From NCBI GenBank assembly GCA_021292105.1, contig CM037874.1:37656904-37720903 (forward strand): a stretch of 64,000 nt of DNA. The letters run 5' to 3'. This DNA is from Anadara kagoshimensis. Its lineage: Eukaryota > Mollusca > Bivalvia > Arcoida > Arcidae. The first letter of the stretch is position 1. Each line of letters starts with the position of its first letter. The translations under genes were made by a program, and so were the position numbers. Under the pieces are notes generated by a model. The model searched no databases. It was not told the origin of the DNA and worked only from the letters and a program-made list of their open reading frames with translations. Positions 35,401-46,100 of the stretch are shown piece by piece.

Positions 35401-38400
35401 TTTACATATTTTGGTCAAGGAGAATGTTAATTAATGAATGATTGAAACTGGGGCGTGCAAGGTTTATTTCTTTCAATTGAAAATGTTTCCATTAAACTAT
35501 GAATGAAATGAATTTAAAACACACTGACCAAACCAAAGTATATTTAAGTCATCCGAACACAGTTGGGCTGACTTATTGATTTACCCTTTATTATTATTAT
35601 TATTCCATATTTTCCCGTCACACTTTGAGCATAGCTCAAAAACGGTTTGGCGGAATGTGATGAAACTTCGCGGTACACTTGTTCCTTATGACACGTAGTT
35701 GTGCCTTTTGGGGGGGGGGGGTCAAATCTCATCGAGTGAAATAGAAAGGGAGATAATAACGACTTCACACGCTATTGATTTTGCACACTAGAAAGGAAAC
35801 TAATCAACCGATCTCAATGAAACTTGGTCTATAGGAACAATGCTCTACATGTTGCACCATAAATCGGTCATTTTGACCTAGATTTCATAGACAGTGATTT
35901 TCTTCGATATTTTATGAGTTATTGAATGAACTTTCATAAAAAGCATTTCTCAAAAACCATTTGATAGAATGTAATGAGACTACCGATTTTAATTAAACTT
36001 GGTTCATATCTACGACTTTATATGCTCTACATGTTGCAACACAGAAAGGGTCATTGTTACCTAGGTTTAATGGACCAGTGATTTTCTTTGATAATATAAA
36101 GTTTAATAGGACAATTTTGATGAAACTTGGTTCGCAAGTATAACTTCAGATGCTTTATGTGTTTCAAGAGAAAGTAGGTCATTAGACCTATTTTTCATGG
36201 CCCATGATTTTTTTCCTAAAGGTTGCAGTACCTTAGATACTAAAACATTAACACGTCTTGTTATGAATATGCTGATTACTCGGAGTAGCATATGGAAACA
36301 TCATAATTATACAGCATCTGTGCATAAAAAATAACAATTTCCAGAAGTTATTACACCTTTATCGTCATTCAAATACGTCTATCATTGCCTATCAATTCTT
36401 TTCTAATGTACAAGGTTGCCACCATTGGGGGTGACTTACCCAGCGATTGAGCCCTGCTCAAACGAAATCTCTGGTTTTAAATGAAAACATATTTATTCAA
36501 TAACCTATATGATTGTTTTTTTTTTTTTTTTTTGAAGATCACCCTAAGCTTATTACATCTATATTTATACCCCCGCTTAAAAAAGGAAGGGGGTATATAG
36601 TGATAGGGGTGTCCGTCCGTCCTTCGGAGTTCCGTTACACCTTAGGGTACCTATCTCTTATCTGCAACTCCTCCTAAACCCTTCAATGGATTTTCATGAA
36701 ACTTTCACACAATCTTTGTGATACAATGTAGATATGCACCTCCTATTTAAAAATTTGATCCGATGGATTTTTTTATGTGGGGGAGCGGGGGTATTTTTTG
36801 TGAGCTTGTGGCTCACAGTTTTTCTAGTTTGATTTGTTTTAATATCTTTTCATTTGAATTACCATAAAATGTCTCCAAAAGCTAGATTTAAGTTCAGAAA
36901 ATCTTAGTTATGAAATCATTGTAAAACCCGGTCCTGTATATATTTGCCCATGGTTATTATACAAGGGCGTAGCTGAGCACGAAGCTAGTCATTTCGTACC
37001 ATAACCATTTCGTACCATGACCATTTCGTACCCAAATTTACCATTTCGTACCCAACTCTGTCCATTTCGTACCATGCCATATGACCATTTCGTACCATGA
37101 CCATTTCGTACCCAAATTTTCCATGTCTATGGTACGAAATGACTTGCAAATTTTATTAAAATAATGCATTCAAAATCTGCACATGCCGGAAAATACTACC
37201 ATTTCGTGTCATATTTATAAAATATAATGACATTATTTGTTTAATATATTTTAAAAAAAGGTTCTTTATTGATAAGATTTTTTTTAAGTGTTACTTATTA
37301 ATACATGTATTAATTAGCCTGGTACGAAATGGTAGTTATGTAGTTTTTATAAATGGTAAATGGCTTGAGTGTATGGTACGAAATGGTCAAAGATTATGGT
37401 ACGAAATGGTCATGGTACGAAATGGTAGTTGATATGGTACGAAATGGATGGTACGAAATGGTCATGGTACGTCGCTGAGCATACGCACACACGACCATAC
37501 GCACACACGACCGTGCGTAAGTTAATTCTGTCAAATATCATATTTAAAAATGTTAAAAAATAATTACATGACAGCTATATTTTAAAACTTGAAATCAATA
37601 CAAAATTTAACCCTCGAAACTGAAACTATCATAATGAATGTACAATTCAGTGGTCGTTTGAATTTCGTTTTGAAGTTTAGTCGAAAAATTTTGCAGATAA
37701 GGGTCGAAATTCATGGAAAACGCACCATTTTTGTTGTATTTTTTCAAAATTTCCTGAGAGCATGCCTCAATATCCCTAGAAAAACGGCACATTTTTCACG
37801 TTTACAGTGCGTAATTTACCAACATGCTTAGCTACGCCCCTGTACACTGTGTTATAGTTATCTATAATTATTATTACAGGAGTATTCTGCCGGTAAATGT
37901 CGGATGTACGAGGAGAAACTGAAGGTGGCCTGGGTAAAATTCAACAGTCTGAGACAAGAAAGGGATTCATTGATAGAACTCACAGAATCAGGTGTGTAAA
38001 TCAGCTTTATCATATACTCGACTGAAAAGCTGTATCACCAACAGTCTGAACAGTTGTATTCCCGGTCTGAAATCTGTATCTTCGTTCTGAAAAGCTGTGT
38101 CAACGGTCCTAGAAGCTGTATCCCTGGTCTGAAAAAATGTATCATCGGTCTGAACAGGTGTATCGCCGGTCTGAAAAACTGTAACTCCCGTTTGAAAAGC
38201 TGTATCTCCGGTTTGAAAGCTGAATCACTGGCCTGAAAAACTATATCCCCGTTGTAAGCTGTATCACTGATCTGAAGAGCTGTATCCTTGGTTTTAAATG
38301 CTGTATCTGCGGTCTGAAAAACTATCAGGGCTCTGAAAAGCTGTATCCCTGGTTTGAAAATCTGTATCACTAGTCTGAAAAACTGTATCCTTGTTCTGAA

Positions 38401-40321
38401 ACCTGCTTCACTGGTCTGAAAAGCTGTATCACTGGTCTGCAAAACTCTATCAGCAATCTAAAACATGTATCACCGATCTGAAAAGCTGTATTAACAGTCT
38501 GATATCAATATCACACCAGCTACTTGGAACAATTTGTTCAATTTTTGCAATATTCTGTGCAAATGTTTGTAATTCATATACATGCATCAATTTTCATTAT
38601 ATCAATTTTGTTCCATGTGGGGAAAATTTAAGGATATCATAAACTGGATAAAACATGTGAAATACATATCAAAAACCCTCAGTCTGATATTGGGTCCTTG
38701 GCCTGATATGGCTTAGATATTGGGTCCTTGGCCTGATATGGCTTAGATATTGGGTCCTTGGCCTGATATGGCTTAGATATTGGGTCCTTGGCCTGATATG
38801 GCTTAGATATTGGGTCCTTGGCCTGATATGGCTTAGATATTGGGTCCTTGGCCTGATATGGCTTAGATATTGGGTCCTTGGCCTGATATGGCTTAGATAT
38901 TGGGTCCTTGGCCGGATATGGCTTAGACATTGGGTCCTTGGCCTGATATGGCTTAGACATTGGGTCCTTGACCTGATATGGCTTATGGTGTGGATTTTAC
39001 CATGTATTAATCTATCTCTTTATTAAACTGGAGCAGTTTGAACAGCAATGCCACTACTTCACCAGGCTGTAACCACAATATGTTCAATTTTTTTTTTGAA
39101 AAATGAACATGTCCAACTTTGCTGCTAGTTAAAATGTGAAATTCCTAAACAAAACTATGGTATACTAGTACTCCCTTATGCAAAGTATTTCCTTAGCTGG
39201 TTTTGGTAAAATATATTTTAGTCCTTTGGACATCTTTTCAACATTTTGAAAGAAATTTTGGTTTCACAATTTTGGTCCAAGCATTACTGATGAGGAATTG
39301 TATTCCAAAATGGCCGACTAGTGCTGTACAATCAAAACTGGTATGATATGTAATTAATACATTTCAGTTAATATCGTTTTTTCATTTGTTGTATACAGTG
39401 AAAAACAAGTTCTACAATGCAAGGGAAAGTACAACAGCATCAGTGAACGAGACCAAGGTTCTGCAACTAGAGTTAAAACTATACCGTCGTGACAGGCTGA
39501 TAGAGATGTTAGCCGATAAACTAAAACTATACGAGCCTGAATTCTCTCTCCTGTCTGATCCTAACTTGGTTATATACCTGGACCAGGACTGGTACCAACT
39601 GGCTGTAGACTCAGGGTCTGAACAAGGTATCTAAACAAACCTTTCGTTATTTCTATACATAGACCAGGGTCTGGTTGTTCAAAGCTATGTTAGCTTAACC
39701 AGTTGGTTTAATATGGTAAATTTGTGGGATTTTTTTGTATTTCAGACAATATTTCTGTTCAAATGTTAATGCACACAATTTTTATCTAACACCTCAAATA
39801 GAATCCAAAATTGTATTTTTTCATAAAATATTTTGCCTTTTTAATAATATTTTGAATTTTCACAAACAATTGGTTTAAGCTTACTTGTTGTAAAATCTGG
39901 ATCTATATTGAAAGCTATAGGATGTAGATTTGACCTCTGAATATCACTGTTTTAGCTCAGTCAAAAGAGTGCTCCATTCATAAGTGGGAAGTTGTGGGTT
40001 CAAACCCCAACCAGCTCTGACTTAAGACTTGAAAGTGGTTGGTGACATTTCTTTTGCTTAGCACTCTGCATTACGAAATGAATGTCACGGTTCTTTCGGA
40101 TGGGAACTTAAATAAACAATGTTTCGTGTCACGGTGGATGCGGCACGATAAAGAACCCTGCTGAATAATGCCGTCAGCACAACACACAGGCACCTTTGCA
40201 TATAGCTGGCAACATCTCGATATAAGTGAAATATTCTTGACTGGGACATTAAACATCATTAATTACTCTGAATAAGGTCATTAAGTATAAACTTAGTTAT
40301 TATACACATTAACACTTCATC

Positions 40322-40353
<32 letters not shown>

Positions 40354-41760
40354 AGAGAAAATGAGTTCAAATAGAGTGGAGTAAAATAATGTTTTATGCC
40401 CCAGACTAGATTATTTAACCTATATTGTGGTGTTCAGTCCATGTATAGTGGAGGTAATCTGAGTGCCGAGAGAAAAAAACTGATCTTCATTAAGCTGACG
40501 AACTTTCTCAAAGTAGGATCTCACTCTATTGGTATTTTTTAAACCTAGGTTGTGTGAGGCACTGTGCTTGGTAAGTCTGCACTTCACCTAAGACCAGACT
40601 GCTACTGAGATCCCCCCCCCAGCCCCTCCCCCACCCTGTGTTGAAAAAGAGATAGTGATGAGTGTAAATATAAGGATTGAGGTTTGTTTTATATCGCTCT
40701 TCAAGGTATGAACATAAATTGCCAAGTGGTTTATGGATGATTTGCTCCAGCCTGCTTAAACAGTTCATATCATGATGAATGATTATTGGTTAAAAAACAA
40801 ATGTAAATCCTTTTATCTAACATTAGACTAGTTTCTGTATCTGATTTGACGAAATACAAGTTTTATCGAACATGCATGATACAGAATTTTGTATTACCAC
40901 AGTGTGGTGATACAACATTGGCGGTAAAGTGCATGTGCACTTTCTCATTGTGACGTCACGTCATGTCAAATGTCATAACATACTTCAGTTGTTTTCTGTG
41001 GTAAAATGTAATTTTTTCACATAAAGTATTGGGTTTTTTTTAAATTTAAATAACCTATTGGAAATGTTAGATAAAAATATCATATACACAGCGTGTATGT
41101 ATGTACAACCCTTCGTATCAGGTCTCATCCTTTTTTCATAGCGGTATCACTACTCGTTGCGCAAGGGCGCAACTCGTAGTGATACAGCTACCAAAAAAGG
41201 ACTCGACCTGATACGGATGATTGTACATACACACTGTGTATATAATATGTATATATTTACAATCATGTTAGTGTTCTTCTTGCAAATGATGTTTTTAAAG
41301 AATACCACATTGATCAACAGATGTCAAATTAGAAATATCAACTATTTGTAGTTTATGCATTATTACTTTTCATACGCCACGACATCACTATTTAGACTTA
41401 ACAGTTCATTGCAAAATAACGTCAGTTGTAGAAAAGTAGTTCATACAGAGACTGATACTTACATTGTAAATACATGTACAGCCAAACCTGCCTTAAAAGC
41501 CACCTGCTTATAAAGCCCTGTAGAATTGTATCCCAATACTTTATTCATATTATTTGAACCTGTTTATGAATGCCATCTGTCCATAAAGACCACTTTTACT
41601 GACTCCCTTGGGTGGCCTTTATAGACAGGTCAGACTGTATATCTAAATAACAAACTAACTTATATATTTTGTAGATAGTGAAGTGTCATCAGTTCCCAGT
41701 TCAACACAGAGTTGTACTATGTCTTATGAAGCTGAGGTGGGCCAGGAGATGCATATATAG
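29453..41760 (+). CDS. Nine-exon coiled-coil protein, 361 residues, family unknown
   Basis: Exons: 29453-29486, 30397-30480, 31003-31146, 31927-32115, 32940-33086, 34353-34414, 37880-37991, 39399-39626, 41675-41760. All introns are GT-AG. The phases agree throughout (phase 1 except phase 0 after exon 6), and the sum is 362 codons including the stop. The start ATG has A at -3. The product has a Lys/Arg-rich N-terminus (residues 1-36, with a GFFGRLFSSSKKK segment), then long Glu/Lys/Leu heptad-like sequence (about 85-300) typical of a coiled coil. The C-terminal part has LYEPEFSLLSDPNLVIYLDQDW and a Ser-rich tail. No signal peptide or membrane segment is seen. I do not recognise the family; a cytoplasmic structural or scaffold role is a guess. 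AATAAA signals follow at 41766 and 41780. Introns 5-7 are loaded with minisatellites and MITEs. Confidence 0.85.
30195..30285 (-). mobile_element. tRNA-like SINE head
   Basis: On the minus strand, an A-box-like 'ggctcagtcggtagc' and a B box 'gggttcgagtccc' are properly spaced. It lies in intron 1 of the coiled-coil gene. No clean tRNA cloverleaf could be drawn, so it is called SINE-derived. Confidence 0.5.
30712..30848. repeat. Foldback element in intron 2
   Basis: It has the same 'tgagtgagggagat' and 'ctccctcaaacaaaggcaat' arms as the foldback at 18890-19035, around a degraded core. Confidence 0.7.
32620..32762. repeat. tRNA-like sequence followed by a perfect 28-bp-arm hairpin
   Basis: The arms 32698-32725 and 32735-32762 are exact reverse complements with a 9-bp loop (tccttgccg). 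Just before them is 'ggctgtatggtctaaagggc' and 'gggtctcagtgcc', resembling a tRNA head. It lies in intron 4. Confidence 0.8.
33340..33950. repeat. 50-bp minisatellite in intron 5
   Basis: About eleven copies of a unit with 'gtacgaaatgataagcaaaa' and 'aatcacgcacgaacacgaac'. The central copies (33480-33730) are almost identical and the outer ones diverge. Open minus-strand frames (33691-34092) come from this array. Confidence 0.95.
34030..34265 (+). mobile_element. SINE of a second family
   Basis: The segment has 'gcccacaatgttctgacaaa', 'gctttggtaccatgatgg', 'gtcggaacataaaaggcgtg' and a 3' end 'tctcgatataagtaaagcac' that resembles the end of the first SINE family. Related copies lie at 44697-44890 (+) and 51000-51215 (-). 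Confidence 0.65.
34431..34993. repeat. ~190-bp tandem triplication in intron 6
   Basis: Three copies begin at 34431, 34621 and 34813 with 'cttgcttattaatgtgg'. Each includes 'cgtggtggtttggtggtttc' and 'ggcacaccttgtaaact'. The array begins 17 bp after the exon 6 donor. Confidence 0.95.
35194..35445. mobile_element. Degraded MITE related to 63585-63843
   Basis: The left end 'ggccctggtttcacatttat' with 'cattaactaaaattttcccg' and the right end 'ttaatgaatgattgaaactgg' match the ends of the better element at 63585-63843. It lies in intron 6. Confidence 0.6.
35545..36825. repeat. Mixed interspersed repeats in intron 6
   Basis: 35545-36200 is a repeat with '(atta)n' and a 'gggggggggggtcaaatctc' segment, with repeated 'gaaacttggttc' phrases. 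36570-36825 is a second repeat starting 'tacccccgctt' and including 'gggggtatatagtga' and 'cgtccgtccttcgg', a type common in bivalve genomes. A poly-T run lies near 36514-36534. Confidence 0.6.
36961..37843. mobile_element. TIR element (outer) with a nested palindromic insert
   Basis: The ends acaagggcgtagctgagca and, in complement, acaggggcgtagctaagca agree at 17 of 19 positions. It sits in intron 6 of the coiled-coil gene. The interior contains a second element at 36980-37473. Confidence 0.75.
36980..37473. mobile_element. Nested element with inverted arrays of 'ggtacgaaatgg'
   Basis: The left arm (36990-37135) is an array of about eight 'ccatttcgtacc' units and the right arm (37320-37470) an array of about eight 'ggtacgaaatgg' units in reverse orientation. 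A ~180-bp AT-rich centre lies between them. The whole is flanked by the 8-bp direct repeat gctgagca (36972-36979 and 37474-37481), part of the outer element, as expected of a target-site duplication. Confidence 0.8.
38035..38510. repeat. ~21-bp degenerate minisatellite in intron 7
   Basis: More than twenty units of the type 'tctgaaaagctgtatcactgg', each with substitutions, giving open frames on both strands. It starts about 45 bp after the exon 7 donor. Confidence 0.9.
38686..38985. repeat. 30-bp minisatellite, 10 near-perfect copies
   Basis: Unit 'gatattgggtccttggcctg' plus 'atatggctta'. As 30 is a multiple of 3, the minus frame stays open with the 10-residue repeat SKPYQAKDPI; this is in intron 7 and on the strand opposite to the gene, so it is not called coding. 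Confidence 0.98.
39955..40262 (+). mobile_element. tRNA-headed SINE in intron 8
   Basis: Same family as 28887-29245, more diverged: B box 'gggttcaaacccc', 'tctttcggatgggaactta' and the end 'gactgggacattaaacatca'. A poly-A run lies at 40322-40350, after a short gap. Confidence 0.8.
40812..41078. mobile_element. ~267-bp MITE
   Basis: The ends 'ttttatctaacatt' and 'aatgttagataaaa' are inverted. The interior has 'ttggcggtaaagtgcatgtg' and a TGACGTCA site. An inverted copy lies at about 44380-44615. Confidence 0.8.
41085..41250. repeat. Long hairpin next to the MITE
   Basis: The arms with 'acacagcgtgtatgtatgta', 'gtatcaggtc' and 'gcggtatcactac' pair imperfectly with the sequence after the 'gcaagggcgc' centre. 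One arm, associated with an inverted copy of the same MITE, recurs at 44255-44345. Confidence 0.75.
41478..41639. mobile_element. ~165-bp MITE, 'acagtcaaacctg' family
   Basis: The inverted ends 'acagccaaacctgcc' and 'gacaggtcagactgta' are joined by 'cttataaagcc' and 'ggcctttata' motifs. Relatives lie at 55700-55882 and 57254-57415. It ends 35 bp before exon 9 of the coiled-coil gene. Confidence 0.8.
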
Positions 41761-41839
41761 TGTTAAATAAAACTTTAGTAATAAAATCTCTTAAATATAT
41801 CTCTTAGTGTTGATTATCAATGTCAAAACCCAAATCTAA

Positions 41840-42085
41840 CAAAATGCCTTATTAAGGTTTGATAAAACTAGAGCAGTCTTGAGAGACACATCCCTCCCCT
41901 AGCATGCCAAGATGGAGGGACAGGCAGACCGACACTAAATTTGGTATTCCACACATCATCTCATGTTGGTTTACTAGTAACATTTGTGTTTGATCAAAAT
42001 TAATCCATAGACATGGATATGGCCCAGATATGATATTGGGATGGACAGGCAGACAGACAGACAAAGTGATTCCTATATAACCCCC
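41840..42085. repeat. Interspersed repeat with 'ggacaggcagacagacagac' tail
   Basis: Begins near 'aaaactagagcagtcttgag' and ends 'tatataacccccccc'. It resembles a widespread molluscan non-coding repeat. It lies between the 3' ends of the coiled-coil and C22orf39-like genes. Confidence 0.5.
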
Positions 42086-42487
42086 CCCTTTCTTTGCAGG
42101 GTGTGGTATGGGTTGCTTGTAGCATCAGAAATTAGAGTGAAATTACAATCCAGTATTAACTTTATTTTAAATTCTTTACTATAACATGAACATACGACAA
42201 CATTGGTGTGACTGAAAATTACTTGATGGATTAAATGGGGTTTTATGTTCCAGAAATATTTACCTTTGCAGTGCCTAGAGGGCAATGTGCAGGGAGGGTT
42301 CTTTAATGTGCCATGCCTACCGCAACACAGGGCAATGGGCTTTAAAGTCTCTTCCAGGGGAGCTTTTGATTTTCATTTCTAAATTATAGGTCTTGAACTG
42401 GCCCACTGACCTTAATTTCAAATACTTCTTGCCTACATTTCAGGATCCTCAAAAAACTTCATCCCATTATTAAAGGTATGTTCACCC

Positions 42488-42926
42488 AGTGTTCAATCTA
42501 GAACTGGAGTCACCTTGACTCAGGCCTTAAAAAATAGTGGGCCATTTTCTTAAAAATAAGGTCAACATAATAACGAGCCATTATTTGAAAATATCAGTAT
42601 TGACACATCCACACCGCTTAATTAATGCATGTCACATCATGTCTTTAGATTAAATTATTTCTATCATGAACGACTCTTTTTATTGATAATAAGAGGCTCA
42701 GAGGCTCTAAAATCAATAAAACGGGCTGTTTTCAGTCTGTATCTTTTGCAACCTATAACCAGTTGGTTTAATTCAATGAATGAATGAAAGAAAGTAGAAT
42801 CAGTTTTACTCTAGACTAAACTAAGACTGAGAAGATGCACCACGGTTGGCCCACAGGCAGTTTTTTTGGGACAAAATTGTTACTTTGGGGGCCAATGGTG
42901 TAAGAGCCCCTTCTAGATTGAACACG
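42488..42926. mobile_element. ~440-bp TIR element
   Basis: The ends 'cagtgttcaatctagaa' (left) and 'ttctagattgaacacgg' (right) are inverted repeats. The interior is non-coding. Confidence 0.7.
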
Positions 42927-43091
42927 GAGTATACATAATTTGATGCATTCTAGGAACTGTTCCAGAACAATCTACAATGCCAAGTAACATACAATTAACT
43001 ATTTACATATTTACATTTCAGTTCAAAATTAAATTCCCTATCTTAAAACCATGAGATAAAAAAAATAAAATGCTAATAAAATGTAAAATTA

Positions 43092-43097
43092 TTTAAT
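43092..43097 (-). terminator. Candidate poly-A signal of the C22orf39-like gene
   Basis: ATTAAA on the minus strand, 80 nt past the stop codon. No AATAAA was found closer. Confidence 0.35.
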
Positions 43098-43176
43098 AAA
43101 TAAATCTCACACAAATCTACCCACCCACCCCACTCTCGCTCTCTCTCTCTCTCTCTCATACAAACTAAGTTTTATA

Positions 43177-46100
43177 TCATAATATAACACATCTAGGTCT
43201 TCTTAAAATTTTTTCCATAGTGCTATCTTCTCTTTGGGCTGCATCTAATACTGTATTTGTTCTTTCTTCCATCCATCCTTCTGCCACCGGTTGGCTCCAG
43301 TCTTCCGGAGGACTTGTCCGTTTTTCCCAGACATCATTATCTAAGGAGCCTTTTATTCTTCTAAAATATTGCTTTCTTTCTTGTTCAAGAACTTTATCCT
43401 GCAAAAAAAAATCAAATGTACAGTTAAACATCGATTCATCTCCACTATTTGTTCAGTCAAATTTTGGCGTTATAAAGGGGTTTGGCAATAAATTGAGGGA
43501 GGCCCCAGGGATTTTTTTGGCCTTTTTGGGAAAAGGACCTTGGGATGAAATTGGTAAAATGCTAAACAAAAATGTAATTTTGGGAAAAATCACAACAACA
43601 TATTGGAAATTCTAGACCACTAGAATACTAGTAATTGAACAAATTATATCGGTGTTCACAGCAAAATAGCGCTGTCTCTTTTGTCTCTATATAAATCATC
43701 CAGCAAAATGTGGGTTAATATAGATTGAAATCGTTATCAGAACGAGTTATCCTCCGAATATGATGTTGATTTTCTTGTGAATTTTTTTTTCTCAAAAAAT
43801 TGATAAATATAGCTAATTGGGAATTTTTTACAACAGAATTCGGAAAAATGTATGTTTTTTGCATTGGGAATGGGTCCATTTACCGGACCCTGTGGATACC
43901 CAGAAAAATCCCTGGGCCCATAAAGAAAAACATAAACAAAATGGATTTTGGGACTTCAAAATAGTGTGGCGATAAGCCAGGTGGCAAAGTTATGGAGGGG
44001 CATTATAACGAGGTTTTATTGTATATAAAACAGTAAAATCTTTGTATATAAATACAGTGAAACCTATAAATACAGGACTACCTCAGGGATAAATAAAAAG
44101 TCCGCTTTAGACAGGTTCCGATTTTTCCACAAGTTACCAGCACATTGTTTTTTTTATATTGGTCAAATAAATAATCCCCCTTGTGTCGGCATGATAACTA
44201 TGTTTTAATGCACATTTACTCAATACCAAGCGTATTTAACTGATAAATTTATACATATTATATACACAGTGTGTAGGTACAACCCTCAGTATCAGGTCGA
44301 GTCCTTTTTTCGTAGCTGTATCACTACGAGTCGCGCTTATAATATATAATATATAAATATATATATATTTTTCTGTAACATTTCCAATTAGGTTATTTAA
44401 AATAATAAAAAAAAACCCAATACTTTATGTGAAAAGTTACATTTTACCACAGAAAACCACTGAACTATGTTATGACATTTGTTCTACATTCTCCCTAATG
44501 ACGTCACAATGAGAACGTGCACATGCACTTTACCGCCAATGTTGTATACAAGATATGTATCATGCGTGCTTGATAAAACTTGTATTTCATAGAAAAACTA
44601 GTCTAATGTTAGATAAATTGAATAACTAGTAACCCATACAATACACAGTGTAATATAAAAAAGTATGAAATTCATTGTTATAATACATGTAATTGATCGC
44701 CAGTCACGCCAACAATGTTCTGACAAAGGGCTGGCATGCTTGATTTATTTACGAAAAGAATGAAAACTGAATTGTGCCATTTAATAACGTTACTGACACT
44801 AGTACGTCATTAGTTGCTGTGATGTTGCTTTGGTACTGTGATGGTGGCAAGTGTCGGAACATAAAAGGCATGGACGGCCATATGTCAATTGGTTTTAAGT
44901 TTTTAACATATCGAGAGAGAGGCCTTTTAACAACACTATTCTATATTTATTTCCTATTTTTAAATTTAAAATGCTACAATGTGTAATGTACGATTGTGAC
45001 CTAATGTAAAACTTAAGTTTAATAAATCAAAATGCAGTCAGGTATTTTCAGGGTTTTTTTGTGAGTGTATGTTCATTTTGTACAAGAAAGCTAGTCTGGA
45101 TTCCAGAGTAGACAGATTCTGGTTTATAAAGGTTCAGGTTACTTAGAATGTAAGAGATCAAATTCGGGACCGGATATTTTTTCCCGTTTCCACAGGAGTC
45201 CGTTTTTTTCAGGTTTCGGTTTTCACAGTTTTCACTGTACCAACCATATAACCTAAGAAATATGTACGTTATAGATATGTTGTCTTTATATTACAATGAT
45301 TTTGATTGCCTAAAGTTACTATCGTATAAAGGTAATTTCTCCTGTGGGAAAAAATGCCTAAGACTTCCCAATTTGACCACTTAAAGTTAAAGTCTGTCCC
45401 GAGCCATTAGGCCCATCAGGCCGGAGCTTATCCCGGTTTCCCTGGCGTTAAGCGACTGAGAGTACAAGACTCTCCCCTGAATGGGACGCCAATCCATCGC
45501 AGGGTTAACCCCAGCATTTTGCTGGTACTCATTTATTTTTCAGCTGAGTGAACTGGAACAGCGTGAAATTAAGTGTCTTGCTCAAGGACACAACACATCG
45601 CCCGGTCCAGGGATCGAACCCACGACATTCGAATCATGAGTCCAATGCCTTAACCACTAGGTCACGCGCTTCCACAATTTGACCACTACAATACCCAAAA
45701 TTAGTGATATACTGGTGTTCTTATCCTTAAATTTCAAGCATGTAATTATGCAGTTTGCAGTATTTCATAATTTTGCATTTTCCAAATTTAAGGGTACAGA
45801 CAGTAGTTTCGAAAAAATGTAACAAATTTACTGTATTATATAGACTCTGAGGTTCTTTTTGGTTGAAACATAAAGCAAAGGGACTTTAAAACACTGGTTA
45901 CAATGGACATGTGGTCTTTATATATATAAAGGGTCTTTTTGTTTAAAATAAATAGCAAAAGGACCACAAAACACTGGTCATAATGGACATGTGGTCTTTA
46001 TATATATAAAGGGTCTTTTTGGTTAAAATAAATAGCAAAAGGACCACAAAACACTGGTCATAATGGACATGTGGTCTTAAACCCGAGGTTCTTTTTGGTT

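Noticed and set aside
38679..38960. 93-codon minus-strand ORF with SKPYQAKDPI repeats
   Set aside because: It is a 30-bp minisatellite in an intron on the opposite strand, without coding evidence outside the repeat.
43220..43615. 131-codon plus-strand ORF
   Set aside because: It is the shadow of the last exon of the C22orf39-like gene on the other strand.
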